This document shows, one piece after another, positions 62,076 through 64,000 of a DNA stretch of 64,000 bases. Each line of letters begins with the position of its first letter. The stretch's first letter is position 1. The notes below the pieces were generated by a model. That model had not been told where the DNA came from and made no database searches. It saw only the letters and a list, made by a program, of their open reading frames with translations. Location: contig NZ_CP028923.1 of assembly GCF_005166025.1 (NCBI RefSeq), positions 1,800,001 to 1,864,000 of the forward strand, given 5' to 3'. A program made the position numbers and the translations under genes. Source of the DNA: Mangrovivirga cuniculi. Lineage in GTDB: Bacteria > Bacteroidota > Bacteroidia > Cytophagales > Cyclobacteriaceae.

Positions 62076-64000
62076 ATGTTTGGAATTTCAATAATAAATT
62101 CGGAACCCTTATCGATTTCTGTCTTTACTGTTATTCGACCATTTAATTTTTCTAATGTTTCAGCGACAATATAAAGACCCAGGCCTGAACCGGATGTTTT
62201 TTCAGTAGCTCGGTAAAACATTTTAAATATATTGTTAATATGATCTTTACTTATTCCGGTTCCATTATCCTTTATACTTATTGATGCGATTTTTTTGAAC
62301 AGGTAATCGAGATAATAACTTCAGGGTTTTCCTGTCTTAAATTATGATATTTTAAAGCATTGGAAATTAAATTTTTTAAGATGATCTCCAATCGTTTAGG
62401 GTCAGTACAAAAACCAATATTGCAAGAGTTTTCTATTTTGATGGTTATTTTTCCGGATTCATCAAGATATTTAATCTCTTCAAGTATACCTGATATTAAT
62501 TCTTCAAAATTTATTTCTTCAAGTTCTAAATCAGTACGGGCATTTCTACTAAAGTCAATAATGTCTTTTGTGAACCTATCTAACTTTTTTACACTGTGTT
62601 CAATTTTTTGAAAGTAGATTCGAGGATTAGTCTGATTATCTATTTTAGCTAAATTCACTATACCAAGAACAGAAGCTAATGGAGCCCTTAAATCATGGGA
62701 AGCACTATATACAAATCTATCTAGCTCACTATTGAGTTTTTTAAGTTGTTTATTCCTTTTTTCAATATCATTTACTCGCCATTTATAAACTAAAAAAAGT
62801 AAAAACACGAGGATAATGCATACTAGAAAATAAAACCATGTAGTTTCATAATAATATGGTTTTACTATGAAGGTTATTTTAGCACTATCATTGCTCCATT
62901 CTCCGAGTACATTCGATGGTATAATCTCAAAAGTATATGTCCCTGGTTTGAGGCTGGTGTATTGTAATTGTCTTTTATTTTGAATAATAGTCCATTCTTC
63001 TTTAGAGCCGTGAAGCTTATATTTAAACTTTATTGCTTCCGGAGAAGTGAATTGAGGAGCTGAAAAATGAAATGTATATCTCATATTTCCCGGACCTAAT
63101 TCAATAGTATCATTTTGATAATTATTTCCGCCTGACTCAAGGGATTTAATGTAAATGTTTGGGAAATCTGTATCAATTTTAGTTTTTGAAGGATTGATAA
63201 TACTCAATCCGCCAATTGTAGGGATTGCTATTTTATTATCCGACAAGAGTATTGATCTCGTAGCCCCGGTACATTCCTGATTAGCCATTCCATCACTTGC
63301 ATCCATGATTATTGATCCTACAGAACTTATTTTACCTGATAAATAATCATTAATATCTTTTTTATATATTCTGAGAACTCCTTGGTTAGTAGTAATCCAC
63401 ATAGATCCTGATTTATCTTCTACAGCATCAAAAAAACTAACTCCTGTCAGGGAATGTTGAATTTCTATTTTTGATAGGGTTTTATTTTTGAGAATATATA
63501 AACCAATATTAGTAATTAAATAAATTTCATCATTATCGCTTATATGAATATTAAAAATGAGAATGCCGGAGTCGTCATCCTTTATTTTTAAGTTTGTAAT
63601 GTTTGATTCAGGGGAAATAATTGATAATCCTCCACTATGCGTGCCTATGTAGACATTACCTTTGCTATCTTCCTCAAGAGCAAGTATAAAATTTGATTTT
63701 AGTCCATTGTTTTTGTTAATAGTCTTTTTAATAACCCCATCTTCACAAATTATAACTCCACTTGTGCGGCTGGCAATCCAAAATTCTTTATTAACAGGTA
63801 ATATCCTCCTTAGATCGAGGGAGGGGAGTCCATCCTCCCTGGTTAATAGTTTTTGCTTTCCAGACTTAACAAGTAATAGTCCATCATAAGAGGCAATCAA
63901 TATCTTATCCTCATAAAATAATATATCTCTTATTCCACTTTTTAAATCTACTTTAAATGGGAATTGAGATATTTGTCCGTTTGAAATGATATTGATATTT
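62060..64000 (-). CDS. Two-component sensor kinase with Reg_prop propeller (5' end beyond window, one frameshift)
   Basis: The open frame continues to base 64000, so the N-terminus is outside. It shows beta-propeller repeats of two-component regulators (REDGLPSLDLRRILPV, SNGVIICEDG-type turns, EDKSGSMWITTNQGVLRI), a Y_Y_Y domain (LKYTSLKPGTYTFEI-like), one membrane helix (near 62790-62860), HisKA with the phospho-His in VYSASHDLRAPLASVLG, and HATPase_c. The frame breaks in the run of seven T's at 62290-62296. One added base restores ISIKDNGTGIS and GSGLGLYIVAETLEKLNG to the stop at 62060. No receiver or HTH domain follows, so it is a classical kinase rather than a full HTCS hybrid. Confidence 0.85.

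Overview
The window looks like a chromosomal segment of a Bacteroidota bacterium, most likely of the Cytophagales type. The evidence is low G+C, a fused ccoN-ccoO oxidase gene, DUF3667 and DUF2851 proteins, SC-type lipoboxes, a Reg_prop/Y_Y_Y histidine kinase, and promoters matching the Bacteroidota -7 consensus TAnnTTTG. A Na+-pumping NQR operon suggests a marine or salt-associated lifestyle; this is inference. I saw no insertion sequence, prophage or CRISPR array. The only structural RNA gene I recognise is one tRNA-Gln.

Layout. 1-4900: cbb3 oxidase cluster (ccoNO, ccoQ, ccoP, ccoG, ccoH, TauE/SafE-like protein). 4960-5700: SUI1/YciH factor and a PH-like membrane protein. 5800-11257: histidine operon hisGDCB plus an esterase, led by a 25-codon leader peptide with six His codons. 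11325-16896: cation exchanger, guaA, TPR/binding-fold protein, hemL. 16952-24819: DUF3667 protein, a beta-barrel-like protein, hutI, an OmpA lipoprotein, a dienoyl-CoA-reductase-like SDR and typA. 24925-26153: a small exported peptide gene and five tandem 212-bp units, each encoding the same 57-aa lipoprotein. 26505-34690: TPR histidine kinase, metG, pth, rplY, prs, tRNA-Gln, aroQ, xerD. 34693-45013: degenerate HD protein, membrane protein, pyrD, ftsK, lolA, pyrF, DUF2851 protein, a membrane protein and a PglD-like acyltransferase. 45063-51408: nucleoside phosphorylase, ABC-F ATPase, SRPBCC protein, adenine deaminase, a tiny lipoprotein and cmk. 51528-56445: nqrABCDE, without nqrF. 56493-64000: aminotransferase, DUF502 protein, a lipoprotein subtilase, a regulatory-domain lipoprotein and a sensor kinase running off the edge.

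Themes. Respiration is represented by cbb3 oxidase with its assembly factors and by NQR. Biosynthesis is represented by histidine, pyrimidine, purine, haem and shikimate genes. The most unusual items are the tandem lipoprotein array, the His leader, two intrinsic terminators with no gene in front of them (one before pyrD, one before the SRPBCC gene), and a recurring pattern in which a -7-like box ends only 4-6 nt before the start codon, which suggests leaderless mRNAs.

Sequence quality. Five genes (ccoG, hisG, the beta-barrel gene, the TPR kinase twice, and the edge kinase) are interrupted by six single-base deletions. Every one lies in a homopolymer run, and the protein reads on sensibly after one base is restored. 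Undercalled homopolymers are the likeliest explanation, so these are annotated as whole genes with the break noted.
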